The notes below the pieces were generated by a model that was not told the origin of the DNA, did no database searches, and was given only the letters and a program-made list of their open reading frames with translations. Position numbers and translations under genes: made by a program. From the NCBI RefSeq assembly GCF_018320785.1, contig NC_054867.1, positions 22,013,855-22,077,854 on the forward strand: DNA of 64,000 nt, read 5' to 3'. Source of the DNA: Cheilinus undulatus. Lineage: Eukaryota; Chordata; Actinopteri; Labriformes; Labridae. Positions 62,491-64,000 of this stretch are shown here, piece by piece; position 1 is the stretch's first letter, and the number at the start of each line of letters is the position of its first letter.

Positions 62491-63898
62491 CAGTGCCGTG
62501 AAAAAGTAGGTTTCGGATCATCAAACCAATTTTTATATTTACAAAGACAACCCAAGTACATACAAAATGCAGTGTCTGAATGATTATTAATTTTTTAAGG
62601 GGGAAAAAAAATCCAAACCTATCTGGCCCTATGTGAAAACGTAATTGCCCCCCTTGTTAAATCACGAGTTTACTGTGATTAAACCACAGTTCTTGGAAAG
62701 CTGAGTTCAATTTCACTGGCCACACTCAGGCCTGATTACTGCCAGATTTGTTGAATGAAGAAATCACTTAAATAGAAGCTGTCAGACAAAGTGAAGTAGG
62801 CTACAAGATCTCAGAAAGAAACGCATCATGCCACGATCCAAAGAAATTCAAGAACAAATGAGAAACAAAGTGATTTAAATCTATCAGTCTGGAAAAGGTT
62901 ACAAAGCCATTTCCAAGGCTTTGGGACTCCAGCGAACCATGGTCAGAGTCATTATCCACAAATGGAGAAAAGTGGGAACAATGGTGAACCTTCCCAGGAG
63001 TGGTTGGCCAACCAAAATTACCCCAAAAGTGCAACAATGACTCATCCAGGAGGTCACAAAAGATCCCATAATGACATCCAAAAAACTGCAGGCCTCACTG
63101 GCCTCAGTTAAGGTCAGAGTTCATGACTCAACCATAAGAAAGACAACGGGCAAAAATGGCATCATGGGAGAGTTCCAAGGCCAAAATCACTGCTGACAAA
63201 AAAGAACACAAAGGCTCATCTCACATTTGCCAAGAAACATCTTGATGATCCCCAAGACTTTTGGAGAAATATTCTGTGGACTGACGAGACAAAAGTTGAG
63301 CTTTTTGGCAGGAATGTGGCCCATGACATCTGGAGTGAAAATAACATCATTTGATAAAAAGAGCATCATGCCAACAGTCAAACATGGTGGTGTCAGTGGG
63401 ATGGTCTGGGGCTGCTTTGCTGCTTCAGGACCTGGACCACTTGCTGTGATTGATGGAACCATGAATTCTGCTGTCTACCAGAAAATCCTGAAGGCCAACG
63501 TCCAGCCATCAAGTTGTGCCCTCAAGCTCAAGCACTCTTGGGTTATGCAGCAGGACGACGACTGGAAACCCTTGAAAATCCTCCAGTATGGCTGAGTTAA
63601 AACAATTCTGCAAAGAAGAGTGGGCAAAAATTCTTCCAGGACTCATCACTAGTTATTGCAAAAGCTTGATTTCAGTTATTGCTGCCAAGGGTGGCAGAAC
63701 CAGTTATTAGGTTCAGGGGAGCAATTACTTTTTCACATAGGGCCAAATAGATTTGGATTTTTTTACCCACTTAAAAAAAATAAAATAATCGTTCAGACAC
63801 TGCATTTGTGAAATACAAAAATCTGAAACATTTAAGTGTGTTAAATATGCAAAAAAGTCAGAAATCAGAAAGGGGGCAAATACTTTTTCATGGCACTG
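62491..63898 (+). mobile_element. Tc1-like transposon, near full length but decayed
   Basis: Ends CAGTGCCGTGAAAAAGTAGG and, inverted, CAGTGCCATGAAAAAGTATT; 1408 bp, with TA on the left and CA on the right. Transposase pieces appear in order on the plus strand: MPRSKEIQEQMRNKVI from 62829 (then a stop), a second helix-turn-helix part, and the core PTVKHGGVSGMVWGCFAASG at 63227-63595. Stops and frameshifts, and loss of part of the last catalytic block, make it inactive. Confidence 0.88.
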
Positions 63899-64000
63899 CA
63901 TCTCTGCATGGTGAAATAGGCTTAACCTCTTGCCTCAGGGTAAGTGTCATACAAAAAAGTAATACCCAGTGGTGAAGTGCAGGTTATACAAAGGTATATG

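Overview
The window is nuclear DNA of a ray-finned (teleost) fish. Genes are split into short exons with GT-AG introns. The introns and spacers are full of fish-type Tc1/mariner and hAT transposons, tRNA-derived SINEs, tailed retroposons and microsatellites. Three protein genes can be recognised by translating across splice junctions.

Layout. 1-7.5 kb: no recognised gene; a possible helicase-like coding remnant (about 1.7 kb), a degenerate T-rich minisatellite (5.5-5.9 kb) and a weak exon candidate (4.57-4.73 kb). 7.5-28.5 kb: tacc1 on the minus strand, 13 coding exons that join in frame into about 886 residues. Its introns hold at least seven transposon insertions, including a hAT element nested in a Tc1 element. 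28.8-34.2 kb: spacer with repeats, including a second hAT nested in a retroposon. 34.3-41.97 kb: aggf1 on the plus strand, 15 coding exons, about 772 residues (coiled coil, OCRE, FHA, G-patch), with a Tc1 element in intron 7. 42.4-57 kb: mostly repeats, but the minus strand carries several exon-like segments with matching phases. They suggest an unrecognised gene ending tail-to-tail with aggf1. 58.1-64 kb: 5' part of nsg1 on the plus strand (119 residues visible; the rest lies beyond the window).

The genes do not form a pathway. TACC1 is a centrosome/spindle coiled-coil protein, AGGF1 an angiogenic and RNA/chromatin-associated protein, and NSG1 a neuronal endosomal membrane protein. tacc1 and aggf1 lie head-to-head about 6 kb apart. 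I see no CRISPR, operon, phage or bacterial-type system. The least explained signal is the minus-strand exon series at 42.4-56.4 kb.
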